Shown: in pieces, positions 12,346 through 24,830 of the stretch
How positions within the stretch are numbered: position 1 is the stretch's first letter
Layout: every line of letters begins with the position of its first letter
NCBI RefSeq assembly: GCF_950023065.1
Contig: NC_088678.1
Coordinates: forward strand, 83,113,590 to 83,177,589
Length of the DNA: 64,000 bases
Reading direction: 5' to 3'
Source of the DNA: Planococcus citri
Lineage: Eukaryota; Arthropoda; Insecta; Hemiptera; Pseudococcidae
Notes under the pieces: generated by a model
Database searches by the model: none
What the model was told of the DNA's origin: nothing
What the model saw: the letters and a program-made list of their open reading frames with translations, nothing else
Translations under genes and position numbers: made by a program

Positions 12346-14699
12346 TACTTAGTATTGCCGACCGGACAAGAGAAAAAAAAAAAAAACTTCTGGAATTTTT
12401 AGCTGGTGGTGTACTCCGGAATCTTCATTCAATTCCTTTTTGTTCGGTTGAAAATTTTTTGACCTGGTTGAGATACCTACTTTCCTCGTTGGGAATGGTT
12501 GACAAAACCTCGACCTGAAATTTGATACATACATTAGTTACGCTACAGCTGTATGAAATAGTTACTACATGATCATATTTATACGGATGTGAGAGCACCT
12601 GGGCTACTTTATCGACGAACGTGACAATCGAATAAGAAAAGCGTGCACACAGCAGGGAAAAGGCGAAGGAAAAAAAAGTGGAAAAATTACGCGTACCGAT
12701 ACACACAATAATACATCCATTTGCGAACTTATATTCGTATCTGTCCGCATAAGCCGCGCCGGAATGGAAGAGTTAAAGCCTAAGAGTAAAATTTATAGCT
12801 CCTTTGGATAAAATATAATCCGTAAAGAACCCAACAATACCCCGATAATATCACGCGAGCATATTTTCCACTTAAATATGAACGCTGTCAAGCTCGCAGA
12901 TCGCAGCTCGTAGCTCGCTGCTCGCCCGTTGGCATAACGTGGCGCACGCGTCTCCTCGGACGCGTAACCGTTATACACGCCGCGCTCGTCTCTCATAACT
13001 AAAAAAAAAAAGAAGAAGAGAAAACGAAAAAAAGCAAAAAACGCAAAAAAAATAGAAGCGAAATGAGCGAGAGAAAAAAATGCGCTCGTTCAGGTGTGAC
13101 TTCAGCAACTCATTTGACAACGCCTTTCCATCGTTTGATTTACTGTTCGCCAACTGATACCGAAATAAAAAATAACTTCCACTCGACCTTTTGCTTTTCT
13201 TCCTCTCGCACTCGCGCTCCGGCTCGGGCTGCCTGCTCTATGGTTTTTTATCTGCAAAGATATAATGTAATCCTAGCGATTTTTCCAATAAAAGCTGAAA
13301 AATATTTACGTCTAAAAATTTTATAGCGTACACCAGCTCTACGCGAGATTTTTTCTCGAGTGTTGCGCGCTGCTGCTTCTTCTCTGCTTCTCTCGTTCGC
13401 TCATTCGCCGACCGTTTTTCAAAACGACAAACCTTATCGTATAAAGATATTTGTTAAAACTTTCTAGCCCGAAAAACGTACACCGGGCCCAATTTCTACC
13501 GCCGATACATCATAAAAAAGAAAAAAAAACGAACAGAGAAGCAGAAAATTGAGCCGCGTACCTAAAATTTTCGAATACATAATCGACTCGGGTCGAAACG
13601 CAAACGCGCTTCGCTCGTATGTAAAATCTGTCTCACGCAATAACCTCTGCTTCTCTATCGTGGAGATGAAAAAAAAAAGCTAAACTAAGCGTAGGCTATC
13701 GTAAAAAATTCTTTACTTTTATACGAATCGTCTAGAAAATAAAGTAAAAACCTTCGCCCTTGTGCAGTTTTTCATCATGTATACGTTGCCCGTTGACCAC
13801 CAGCATCGATGATACAAATGCCAATATATGTAGCGAGCCTTGCCAGTGTACTTTTGCTTATCTGGTATCGACGACAGATTCGATTTTACTACCGTATCTA
13901 TACTTAAATCTACGAGCATGTGACGGTTAAAGTTGTGTTTTTTGCCCAAACCTGCACGAATAACGAGACAGAACTGCTGAAAAATATCGTTGTTTTACTA
14001 GCCGGATAAATTTCCATCTTTTTTCGCAAAGCTGCGTTCATTTTTGGCATCAGCTTTTCGTCAAATTCAATATGAAAGCATCAAGACGAAGGATAAAAGG
14101 TGAACATGCATCATAACTTGTAGTTTTGAGGCACTCTGGATCCTCCAGCGATTTTTTAATTTTCTCCAAAAATTCCAAATCTCTCTGTAAGAGCCAAAAA
14201 TGAACTTTGGCACCTGTAACACTTAGAGCAGTGCTTATTGGACACCCTATTAACCGTTTTCGTTACGTAAATTCTTGGAAAATTTAATCGCTTTCGATCT
14301 GAAAGTTGAAAAATTCTCTGGCTCCGATGTTCTCTCAGAGAATGGAGCGATTTTTTTGATATTTTCTTACATAGGTGAGGCCCAACTTGAGGCAAGGGAC
14401 GCTGTAATAAATGCAATTGCTCGAGTAGCTTTTCGAGTACTTGATTGAAATTAATTACGAAAATTTATACCAAAAAAATGTTGGAAACAAAAATGTTGAA
14501 TAAATTATAAATGTTCCCAAAGAAAAATCAAAGTAGGTCAAGAAGGCACAACTAAACATAGAACCAATGTAGGTGGCAAAGGCACGTGAAAAACTGATTC
14601 CTTCGATTAAACCGTATAGGTATGGTTGAGATTTAAAAATTACACAGATGTCAAAATATTGATTCAATTTCCACCTCAATTGTTCAATTTAATGAATTT
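12346..14699. other. Unique intronic or intergenic sequence
   Basis: No gene is recognised. The stretch contains A-rich runs (12370-12385, 13000-13075), CG-rich patches (12860-13000, 13320-13420) and a lone 'ggatcctccagcgatttttt' block near 14138 that matches the internal motif of the fold-back family. Open frames here lack splice signals and recognisable similarity. Confidence 0.45.
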
Positions 14700-15120
14700 A
14701 TGGGCATCCACTCGATCAACATTGGATCATTATCGAGTCTCGACGCATAAAACCAATGAGTGAGTTCTGCGCCAGGAGGAGTTTTCTACTGAACAATTGA
14801 GTATTTGAGCGATGAATCGATAACTTCACAAAATTGAAGATCCCTCCATGAAATTAAATCATGGACGAAGTCCAACTATCGAGCGTTGATGCACCAAAAC
14901 GATGAGCGGGTTCTGCGCCAGGAGGAGTTTTCTTCACTGAAAAATTTAGGACTTAAGCGATGTATGTATCAATAACTCAACATGTCTCCTCCATGAAATT
15001 GAACCACAGGCAAAGTTCAACAATCAGGCATTGAAGCACCAAACTGATAAGGGGGTTCTGCGCCAGGAGGAGTTTATCTCTTTGAAAAATCGAGGATTGA
15101 AGCGTTGTATCAATAACTCA
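14700..15120. repeat. Tandem repeat, about 146-bp unit, three copies
   Basis: The block 'gttctgcgccaggaggagttt' occurs at 14764, 14910 and 15055, spaced 146 and 145 bp. Matching flanks include 'tcgagcgttgatgcaccaaaac', 'atgaaattgaa' and 'gcgatg-atcaataactcaac'. A single outlier block lies at 8262-8280. Confidence 0.85.
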
Positions 15121-15399
15121 ACAAGACTAGAAAGTTCCTCAAAGACGTTACGAGGGAATGTGTCGTTTGAAGGGGGAGAGGGAGCCCCGACAAACCACCT
15201 CGACTTTCAATTCGAGGTCGAGTTTTGATCGAGTAGAAATCGGTGGATATTTTTGATCATGTTTTTGAAGATTTTGAGAATCGACAAAAAATATCGAAAT
15301 AATCGACTGATAGTTTTCAACAATTTTAAACAAAAATGTAAGATTGATGGAAACTTGATCCTAAATCTTCCTTTATTATAGTACTTCAATCGGTACCTA

Positions 15400-16200
15400 A
15401 CGGTTTCGAGATGAAAATTCAAATTGATTTTAGGTCGATTTCTTGCTGAAGGCCTGAACTTGACTGCAAATGTTCGTTGATTTTTCTTTCTCTATAGACA
15501 TGAATTATGCATAGGTACATAAGTCGAAGTCAATTATAGGGCGATTTTTACCAAGTCATAAAAATGACGCGAAAATCGATTAAAAATTGTTCTAAAATTG
15601 TGATATCATAATCGATGACTTTTTTTAAATTTCAAAGTTGAATCGATTTTTACCTATTTTTTTCTCGAATGAAAATATGTCAAAAATCGATTTAAAATTG
15701 TTGCAAAATGGTAGTAATAGGTATATTTTTCCTAATTACCTAATAACTTTTTAAATCAGAAGTTGGATCTATTTTTCATCAATTTTTGTCAAAATGATGC
15801 AATGTGAAACCTTGATGTGAAATATTTATCGATTTTGCCTTGAAAATAGACATTAATTTAGCACAAATAAAAGTTGGAAGTTGATTTTAAGCCTATTATG
15901 ACTCAGAAAAAAATGGTGTGAAAATTGATTCAAAATTGTTAAATACTTGCGCTGTTGTAATCAGCAGTTTTTTCAATTTAAAAAATTAAATCAATTTTCT
16001 ATCGATTTTTTGGTGAAATGAAAATTGTCAAAACTTTACACGAAATGCATCAATTTTTTCTTAAAAATATATCTACAATTTTTTCTGCACATTGAAGTTG
16101 AAGTTGATTTTGACTAATTTTTGCTGAGAAATGAAAATGGTGTGAAAATCGCTTTAAAATTTTATGGTCGATTTACATCACAGAAGTATGCAGCAAAAGT
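15400..16200. repeat. Degenerate tandem repeat, units around 110-150 bp
   Basis: Diverged copies repeat 'gaagttgattttaagcc-attttt', 'gaaaatggtgtgaaaatcgattaaaaattgtt' and 'tttttcaatttcaaagttgaatcgattttt' several times between about 15420 and 16160. Identity between units is low, so exact borders cannot be given by eye. Confidence 0.6.
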
Positions 16201-17748
16201 AGACTAAATTAGTCTTTTGGCCTTTGAAGATCAAATTCAAAAAAGATCAGAACATTTTCGACTTTTGAAAATACAATTCAAGAAATGAAACCCCGTGGTT
16301 TTTGGTAGGTGATTCTTTGATTCTCCCTACTTACACAATTTCTTTCCAACTTTGCTAATTTCTCAACTTTTCCCAACTCATCCCATTTTTCCCAAAAAAT
16401 GCTCCAATTTTTCCTCAAACTTTTCTGTTTGGGGAGAGGGGGTGTCTGAGTCAGTTTGACCAATTTTACGCTACTTTCTGCAATTTTAACAAATTTTCAT
16501 CCAATTTTGAAAATATTCAAATTTTCAATAATCTGACAAATAGATCGCTAATATGCGCCGAGTTCATCTACTTGTGGCTAATTTTTTCGATTTGATCTCC
16601 TCGAGCTTTTGCCTCTAATTTCTATTTCATCTACGTATTTGGTCAAAATCTGGTTTAACTTTCTGCTAGCTAGCGAATCGATTAAATACATTTAGAATAA
16701 TTAGCCTCGTACTCATATATGTGACGGGTGTATCGAATTACAACGCTTTGCGAGTGCATAATTTTAATTAAGGTAGATACTTGGCGTCGTATGTAAACAA
16801 ATGCGAATTGTGCAACCAGCGTATGGTACTTTCTCGTATTAAATATCGATCCTACGAACTTTCCTTACGTGTACTGTACGTCCTCAGACTGTGTAGCCAA
16901 ATTGGCCGGCGAAGTTTCCCATACTCGAAAATCAGGCCACATATTCGTTTCAGTGTCGTCCAAAAAAAGGGTTAAAAACCCTTTAGTAGGTAGGTAGGTA
17001 GGTAACCTAAAGTTTTGATGAGCTGGTGTAGTACGTCGAGTCTTCATTTTCACGTACGTCGTACTCGTATTACAAAGTACCTGCAAATAAGCATCGGTAG
17101 CCGGTAGCATGTTGCGTAGAAAATGACGATCATTAACCGAAAGCATTTGATTAAAGCGTCGTAAATTTATATTCAACGACTGCTGGTAATTTTACGCCGA
17201 CGTCGAATAAATGTAACCGAGTTTAATCGATGGTTAAGCCATTAAATGAGCGAATCAACAACTTGCATTATCCGTCCGCGACCCGCAGTCGTCTTACCCC
17301 ATCACAGTTTGTAACGCTATTTACGGCGTTACTGTATGCAATTTATTTAACACGTTACGAAATCCCAACTCGGAGACGTATTTACGGCGCAATCATTATA
17401 CTATTCGTTTGACGAAGCGCATTTATATTGCCTATATAAAGTACCTACCTACTACGTGGCGCGAGTAGACGAATACTCGACGTTTTCGCGTCATTTCTTT
17501 TATTTTATTCGAGGTATTTTTTTCGTTCGTTTGTATTTGAATGCAATCTATTCGTAACTAACTGTTGAATGTGTATTTTCATCGTTTGTTGTATCGTTAT
17601 TTGAGAGCTTTTTTGTGATATTCTTCTTCATTTGGCTATTTATACGATGAGTGTAGTTGTAGTACAGTGCTTCTTTTTCATTGGCCTTTCAAGATCTGAG
17701 AAGAATCTGACGGATGAAAATTGAAAAATTTCATTATAGTAGGTATAT
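16201..17748. other. Unique sequence, no exon identified
   Basis: AT-rich at first, then locally richer in CG dinucleotides (16550-17470). A short TAGG microsatellite lies at 16985-17004. The short plus-strand frames at 16781 and 17230 have no family resemblance and no convincing splice borders. Confidence 0.45.
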
Positions 17749-19496
17749 TAGTCCGGCATATGACAATAGGAGTAATCGCACCCCCCCCCCCCCCCCGCCG
17801 ATCCTCCGGGACAACTTTTTTCTTAAAGAGGACATCCTAAGGAACATTTTAAAGCAAACTTGCCCAAAAAAAAGTTGGTCTTACAAAATGGCGGCCATTT
17901 TGATTGATTGCGTTTCAACATAGAACATGCACAAAATTTTTCAAACTTTACAAAGGCAGATCGAAAGATCATGCAAAAATGTATCATTTGTCAAAATTTC
18001 AAGTGCTTAAGTGCGTTTTTCGATTTTTGGTGATTTTTTGAAAATCGAATTTAGGCCAAAAATGAGGAAAAAATCAAAATTTTACCAAATTGACCAAGAA
18101 AGCTGAAATTTGGGATATATCCTATTTTCGACATGCCAAATCGATTGGAAACGGTTTCAATCCGGGTTGAGCAGTTCTGGAGCCTCCAGCAGATTTTTGA
18201 AACTCGAAATTCCCACAAAATTCCATCAAATTGGAGTTGTAAAGCTGAAATTTATCCTAAAAACTAATTTCAATACGCTACGAAGTACTACAGGTGAAAT
18301 TCAAGACGTTTTGGAGCCTCCAGCGACTTTTTGAAAATTCCCGAAGCCTCCAGCAGATTTTTGAAGCTTTAAATTTTCACAAAACTTCATCAAATGGTGA
18401 TGGAAATCTGAAATTTACTCTACACTCCAATTTTAACACCCTCTGAAGACGACTTCAGATGAGTTCAAGTCATTTTAGGGCCTCCAGCGACTTTTTTGAA
18501 AATTACTGGAGCCTCCAGCAGATTTTTGAAACTAAATTTTTACAAAATTTCATCAAACTGAGGTGGAGAGTCGAAATTCATTCTTCAAACTAATTTCAAT
18601 TCGCTAAGAAGTGGACTGCTGGTGGATTTCAAGTCGTTTTGGAGCCTCCAGCGACTTTTTGAAAGGTTGTATGACGTTTTTTTGAAAAATTGAAATTTCC
18701 CGAAAGTAGCTGGAAGCTTCAAAACCGTAATTTTGAAAAAAGTCGCTGGAGGCTATAAAATGACTTGAACCCACCTGAAGTCGTTTTCAGAGGGTGTTAA
18801 AATTGGAGTGTACAGTAAATTTCAGCTTTCCATCTCCATTTGATGAAATTTTGTGAAAATTTAAAGTTTCAAAAATCTGCTGGAGGCTTCAGGTATTTTC
18901 AAAAAGTCGCTGGAGGCTCCAAAACGACTTGAAATTCACCTGCAGTACTTCGTAGCGTATTGAAATTAGTTTTCAGAATGAATTTCAGCTTTACAACTCC
19001 AATTTGATGGAATTTCGTGGGAATTTTGAGTTTCAAAAATCTGCTGGAGGCTCCAGCAACTGCTCAAAACGGGTTTAAACCGTTTCCAATCGATTTTTGC
19101 ACGTCGAAAATAGGGTATATCTTAAATTTCAGCTTTCTTGGTCAATTTGGTAAAATTTTGATTTTTTGGCCTAAATTCGATTTTCAAAAATTCACCAAAA
19201 ATCGAAAAACGCACTTTAGCACTTGAAATTTTGATAGGTGATAAATTTTTGCATGATCTTTCGATCTATATTTGTAAAGTTTGAAAAATTTCGTGCAAGT
19301 CCTATGTTGAAACGGAAAATCCGCGATTTCGGCTGACCTGTCAATCAAAATGGCCGCCATTTTGTAAGTACGGCCAACCTTTTTTTGGGCAAGTTTGTTT
19401 CAAAATGTTCCTTAGGATGTCCCTTTTAAGAAAAAAGTTGTCCCGGAGGATCGGTGGGGGGGGGTGGAATTACTCCTATTGTCATATGCCGGACTA
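17749..19496. mobile_element. Fold-back TIR element, copy 2 (full length, 1.75 kb)
   Basis: Begins TAGTCCGGCATATGACAATA followed by a poly-C tract and 'gccgatcctccgggacaactttttt'. It ends with the inverted equivalent and GTCATATGCCGGACTA. Terminal arms of several hundred bp are inverted copies (17749-18330 against about 18880-19496). The centre is made of blocks with 'gcctccagcgacttttt' and 'acaccctctgaagacgacttcag'. A TA dinucleotide lies at each end; whether it is a target duplication or part of the repeat cannot be decided. No transposase is present. Confidence 0.9.
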
Positions 19497-20031
19497 TTAT
19501 GGGAAGAAGTATAACTTCGTTAAGCAGATTTTTTTTTTTTAATACTCGTATTGAGGTTTACTCAAAATTATTTCATTTTGGAATTTGAAATTCGTCAGAT
19601 TCGTCTCGGGTCTCAAGGAGTTGAAAAAACAACATCCGTAGCTTTTTCAAAAATTTTCAAAAATAAAAATGCTAGAGCACGTTTTGAGATTTTTGAACGC
19701 TCCTCGAATGTGATCAAAATATTGAAATTGGATGAAAATAGCGAAAATTGAAATTTTCAAGAATTAACATAGGCATAATAAGAGTCAGAATGTACCTATA
19801 ACGTAGGCAGAATTCTAAAAAGGAACGTAATATTAAAATTTTCACAAAATAAATTGTCACTTTTAATTAGTTATAAGGACAGGCAACGTATCGTGGCATA
19901 TGCAAACTTCCACTTCGTACGTATAGTCGAATGTGTGCCTGACTGCCCGTCACACCTGCTTCGAATTTTACAAAACATATAGCGTGTTAACGTACTCGTA
20001 AGTATAAATATTTCTTGGTACTTTGTTACAG
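19497..20031. other. Intron sequence upstream of the SUEL-lectin exon
   Basis: AT-rich unique sequence ending in an acceptor (ctttgttacag) at 20021-20031. It contains no further exon that I can support. Confidence 0.5.
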
Positions 20032-20181
20032 ATTCGTTTAGTAGTAAAGTTGGCTGTGAACATGAAAAAGTTAATTTCGAATGCGAACCGAATACCAGAC
20101 TGGCGATATATTCGGCGAGTTACGGTCGCACTCAGTATCAAAGTGTTCAGTGTCCTCAACCGCAAGGAGTGGCCGAAGAAA
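20032..20181 (+). CDS. EVA-1-like SUEL-lectin membrane protein, exon (first half of a SUEL domain)
   Basis: This 150-bp exon (2 + 147 + 1 bases) lies between acceptor ttgttacag and donor gtaagc. Its translation includes GCEHEKVNFECEPNTRLAIY followed by SASYGRT and VQCPQPQGVAEE. This is the N-terminal half of a D-galactoside/L-rhamnose-binding SUEL lectin domain: Cys-rich start, an I-x-I-x-x-A-x-Y-G-R-T core and a Cys before the second half. Its phase joins 20427-20570, making GVAEETCLLS. Proteins pairing SUEL lectin domains with a C-terminal membrane segment are the EVA-1 family; C. elegans EVA-1 is a Slit co-receptor in axon guidance. Earlier exons (signal peptide, any first SUEL domain) were not found and may lie outside the window. 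SUEL assignment is strong; the EVA-1 name is probable. Confidence 0.85.
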
Positions 20182-20426
20182 GTAAGCGCGTTCGTTGGCG
20201 AATTTGCGAAAACTGTAAAGTAAATTAGATTAATTCTGCGAAGAATGAGAGCGCTATAGAGGATTGCTGCGGGAGCAGGGTGGTGGTGTGGCGAACACGA
20301 TTGTGTGTAGTGATTGGCGATTGCGAATGGCGCTAATTTAAATGCTACTCTGGTATCGCTGTCAGCGAACGGTGCAGCGGTAGCGCAGCAGTACTGAGTA
20401 GTGAAACGTTAAAACTTTTGTTTCAG

Positions 20427-20570
20427 CTTGTTTGCTAAGTTATGCGACTGAAATCGTAATAGAACACTGTCACGGAAAAAGGAACTGTACTTTGGTCGCA
20501 GATTCCAAAACGTTTACCAATCCTTGCAAAGAAAAGTCCAGAGTGTACCTGAAGGTGGTTTATGCGTGTG
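20427..20570 (+). CDS. EVA-1-like protein, exon (second half of the SUEL domain)
   Basis: This 144-bp exon lies between acceptor ttttgtttcag and donor gtacgt. It reads TCLLSYATEIVIEHCHGKRN, then CTLVADSKTF, NPC and VYLKVVYACV. These are the conserved second-half features of SUEL lectins: C-x-G-x-x-x-C, F-x-N/D-P-C and a Y-L-x-V-x-Y-x-C ending. It ends with one base (G) that joins the first two bases (TT) of exon 44951-45166 to give CVVPRKVLL, so the next exon is 24.4 kb downstream. The phase match is exact. Confidence 0.87.
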
Positions 20571-20992
20571 GTACGTAATCCATTTATTTATTTATGTTTT
20601 TTTAAAAAAAACTTTTAAGTACTTTTTGAGCCTACTGCAAATGTAGTGATTTAACATGAATTCTAAAATATTCATCTACCCGCCTTCTTGAAAGAAGTCC
20701 TCGCAAGAAAGGTATCCCAAGTGACAGAAAAATCTTGAATAGGTGCAAAGAAGATTCAAAAAAGCGTCCTAAAATTTTTTTTGGTTCGAAAACGAAAAAA
20801 ATAAACGTCATCTCCATAATATCATAAATTAATGTATTCTGCATAATTTACATGTTTTACAATTATATTCTACTTTATGTAGGTATTTTAAATCATATTC
20901 TACAGGGTGCACAAAAATATCGAGTACCCCTAAGAAAGTTTTTAATTTAAGAAATGTAAGTAGGTGCATAAACGTTGATTTAAACAAGTTCT

Positions 20993-22132
20993 TTAGTTTT
21001 TCTCTAGCTTAGCTATTTTACGGTCCAGTTTACTATACAGCCAATTTATTAATTCGGATCGCATAATGCATCTCATTTCGGTGTTGGGAATAGTGAGTTC
21101 GACAGAAAGGTCGGATGGCCTATTTAGATTTAGTTTGGGATTTAAATATCCCAGAAATACGAGTAATGTGTAAATTGTTTCTGTATTCTGAGCATCGTGG
21201 AAATCAATTCTCACTTTCAATTTATGTTCGAATATTTCCGTAGTCTTGTTGGGAAAAATTTGAAGTATTTCGAAATACACTGGTCTTCTTCGAGAACAAA
21301 ACCATCACTCGACTGATCATAGTCCGTCGACTGCCAGTAATTATCGATTCTATTCTTCTGTGAATGCTAAAAACGATGTGTTGATCCATTTTCGATAATT
21401 TGAAATGATTTTATTGCGTTTTAAACTGTTTTTAAAGCGCAATAAAATCATTTCAAAATATTAAAAATGGATTGACATACCGTTTTCAGCATTCGCATAA
21501 ATGCATCGATTTCGTATTTATGATTCCTGAACAGCTTCAAAATCGTATATTGAAACATTTCTATTAATTCAAAAATCAGAATATGTTATCCCTCGAACAT
21601 ACTGCATGCCACGTTGAATGACAGGCCAGTTTCCCATTGTCGTTTTTATAAAGACTCCATCTTCGCTGATTTTTAACGGTTGTAAATATCGCAATTGACC
21701 CGGATTAATAGAGACGTTTCTATCCACAAACAAAGGCGGGTCAAGTCTGTTTTCAGGTGGTAGAATTTTCCATTATGCATCCGTTTCGATGCTTAAAAAA
21801 GTAGCCAGCATATCCTTATCCATGTTGACTGATTTACCCCATATTCGCGCTCTTGTGATCACCACTGTGTCGTGTGCAGTTCGTTAGAATTCTCTAATAA
21901 ATAAACTTTTGTCCACAAAGTAATATTGAGATAAGACGGGCGGATGAAAAACTTTTTGTAGCCTATTACAGGCGATAGAAGGTGTATAATATGTTGTACT
22001 AGGTTCGAATTCTGAGGAGATGTGGGTGGTGGAGGAGACGACGATATGGTGAGACAAAATGACCTGTGGTAATGTGCGCGTGATTCGCATTTCGGTGGAT
22101 GATTTTTGGTGTCTTGGTGTGAGTACATACAT
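20993..22132 (-). pseudogene. Degenerate AAA-ATPase-like gene (paralogue of 39660-41618)
   Basis: Reading right to left, the start region (MRITRTLPQVILSH) and the FVDKSLFI motif match the intact gene. Frameshifts, stops and a short inserted stretch then disrupt the Walker region, and the frame from 21280 to 20993 matches the middle of the intact protein. Two large segments are missing. The portion equivalent to about 40520-41060 (Walker B and sensor region) is gone, with an imperfect hairpin at 21360-21496 in its place. The portion equivalent to about 39660-40175 (the C-terminal nuclease domain) is deleted. It cannot encode a working enzyme. Confidence 0.88.
21360..21496. repeat. 137-bp imperfect hairpin at a deletion junction
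   Basis: The ends 'gtgaatgctaaaaacg' and 'cgttttcagcattcgca' are inverted copies. The arms continue through 'gatccatttt' and 'tttgaaatgattttattgcg' to a small loop near 21430. It sits exactly where the paralogous gene has about 540 bp more. It could be a small MITE or a product of repair. Confidence 0.8.
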
Positions 22133-23039
22133 ATAAGATGTTGAACAAAATATAGATATCTTTAGGTGGTGATCATTATCCTTAAAAGCTAAACTACGAG
22201 TATGAGTATTTACCGAGATTCCGGTTTTAGCTGTGGCTTCTTCAACAATTGGAAAACCATCTGATTTGAATACCTATAGATCTAGAGAATATTCGCGTAA
22301 GATCAGGTCCAATTTGCACAGACTTATTCGAATTAATGAAGTAGTTACACTCGGGCAAAATTTATCGCTCTTCTTATCCAAATATCTTATGAAAATCAAT
22401 TAAATAGGTACCTATCTCGTAATCTAGTTTCGAGGAATGAAATTAATCAAACTCCACTTCCTTCATTTTCATTAATCGTGCAATATCTATTCTGTGATGA
22501 AAAATTTAATATTAAAATGTACTCCAAGCGTACTTATCTACACGTAATGATCTACATGCTTGGATTTTTTAGTGCCGGTTTTATGAAGAGAGGGGGTGGG
22601 GGGGAGGGATTTGACTAAAAATATTTTAGGACTTCCTAAATAAAATACAAATTTCAGATATTCTACGGGCTCAGCCTAGTTTTCAAGGGAGGGAGCTAAA
22701 AGCGCCATGAGAGTTCATTTTACTCAAAAAGAGACTTTTTTTAAAGAGATAGCTTAATAGAACTTGAAATTTTATTTTAAAAATTTTACAGTGAATTTGT
22801 ATTTTTTCAAATTTTTTGAAAATCAAGAGGTCCGCCGCAGCTTGAGTTTTTTGAAAATACAAAAAAAAAATGAAAATTTTGGAAGCGTAAGTTTTCATAT
22901 TCGATGAAACACTATTTTTCAGCGATTTTTAGCCAAATTTTTGTAAAAAATGATGGCTATTGCGGTAGGCCCAACTTTGGATAAAAAGGTCAGGGATGAA
23001 AAATTTTGATAGTTCTCGACGTTTTGAGCTCAAACTAGA

Positions 23040-24830
23040 CGATTCCCGGTGTGTCAGTTTTTATATATATATATATTTATTTATATATAAGTTTCAGCAC
23101 GACCTTGATTTTTACATTTTATGACCTGGAACCTGTTCTAATTGATCAAATGAGGTCAAACTTGGGAAATGAGGTTCATTTAGGACCTAGAATAGACCCC
23201 CGAAGTTTCAAGGGTCATAGTTGAAAATTACAGAAAGGTCATTTTTTTGGAGGGGCATAATATGACCCCAAATGAATGAAAATGGTCCAAATTCATACCA
23301 TTGGTCAGTATCCCTATTGTGATCAACATATCCAAATTTCAGCTTCCTAGGTCATCCCCACTCCATTTTAGTTGGGAAAAACCACATTTTACCCCTATTT
23401 TTGACCCCCTCACCCCTAAAATTGAGCTAGGGGGTCCAAATTCTCAGCATACAATAAGAGGGTGCCCCTTGAATGCTTTTTGCAGGATTCAACCTTCCAA
23501 CCCCATTTGACCCCTCTCCAGGGTCAAAAAAGTGGATTTTTGCGTGTTTTTTCACGTTTAGCCAGACCTACAGCCCCTCCAAATTGACCTAGAGGGTCCA
23601 AATTTTCAAAGTACATTGGGAGGGTGTACCCGAAGTGCCTTTTGCCGGTTTCAACCTTCCAACCCCATTTGACCCCTCTCCAGGGTCAATAAAGTGGATT
23701 TTTTCATCGATTTTACGTGTTTTTTGAAAATTTTGACTTTTAGCCAAGCCTACAGCCCCTCCAAATTGACCTAAAGGGTCCAAATTCTCACAGTACATTG
23801 GGAGGATGTACCTGAAGTGCCTTTTGCAGGTTTCAACCTTCCAACCCCCTTTTTACAGAAAGGTTATTTTTTCGGGGGGGCATAATATGACCCCAAATGA
23901 ATGAAAAGGGTCCAAATTCATACCATTGGTCAGTACCCCTATTGTGATCAACATATCCAAATTTCAGCTTCCTAGGTCATCCCCACTCCATTTTAGTTGG
24001 GAAAAACCACATTTTACCCCTATTTTTGACCCCCTCACCCTTAAGATTGAGCTAGGGGGTCCACATTCTCAGCATACAATAAGAGGGTGCCCCTTGAATG
24101 CTTTTTGCAGGATTCAACCTTCCAACCCCATTTGACCCCTCTCCAGGGTCAAAAAAGTGGATTTCTGTGTGTTTTTTCACGTTTAGCCAGAACTACAGCC
24201 CCTCCAAATTGACCTAGAGGGTCCAAATTTTCACAGTACATTGGGAGGGTGTACCCGAAGTGCCTTTTGCAGGTTTCAACCTTCCAACCCCATTTGACCC
24301 CCCTCCAGGGTCAAAAAAGTGGATTTTTTTCATCGATTTTACCCGTTTTTTGAAAATTTTGACCTTTAGCCAAGCCTACAGCCCCTCCAAATTGACCTAG
24401 AGGGTCCGAATTTTCACAGTACATTGGGAGGATGTATCGGAAGTGCCTTTTGCAGGTTTCAACCTTCCAACCCCATTTGACCTCTTTCTAGGGTCAAATG
24501 TGTTTTTTTGACGTTTAGGAAAGCCTATAGCCCCTCCAAATTGACCTAGATGGCTCAAATTTTCACAGTACAGTTGGAGGATGTACCCGAAGTGCCTTTT
24601 GCAGGCTTCAACCTTCCAACCCCATTTGACCTCTTTCTAGGGTCAAATGTGTTTTTTTGACATTTAGGAAAGCCTATAGCCCCTCCAAATTGACCTAGAT
24701 GGCTCAAATTTCCACAGTACAGTTGGAGGATGTACCCGAAGTGCCTTTTGCCAGTTTCAACCTTCCACCCCCATTTGACCTGTTTCAGGGTCAAGACAGG
24801 CTTGTTACCACATTATTTAAAGGAGGAAGA
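23040..24830. repeat. Tandem repeat, about 147-186 bp unit, plus a longer duplicated segment
   Basis: The unit 'cccctccaaattgacctagagggtccaaatttt', 'cacagtaca-tgggagg-tgtacccgaagtgccttttgcagg' and 'ttcaaccttccaaccccatttgacc' recurs starting near 23575, 23755, 24198, 24383, 24532 and 24680. In addition 23225-23575 and 23855-24200 are near-identical direct copies about 630 bp apart, carrying 'catcccc-actccattttag'. No gene is present. An AT microsatellite lies at 23062-23090. Confidence 0.85.

Larger units (their letters stand above)
20680..22925. repeat. Intra-intronic duplicated block, copy A
   Basis: The block matches 39085-42505 in the same orientation. Shared blocks include 'tatccca(a/t)agtgaca', 'tctacagggtgcacaaaaatatcgagtacccct', the ATPase coding region, 'gcgcgtgat(t/c)cgcatttcgg', 'gattttttagtgccggtttt' and 'aagaggtccgccgcag'. 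Copy A carries two large deletions within the ATPase gene, so copy B is closer to the ancestral state. Confidence 0.85.
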
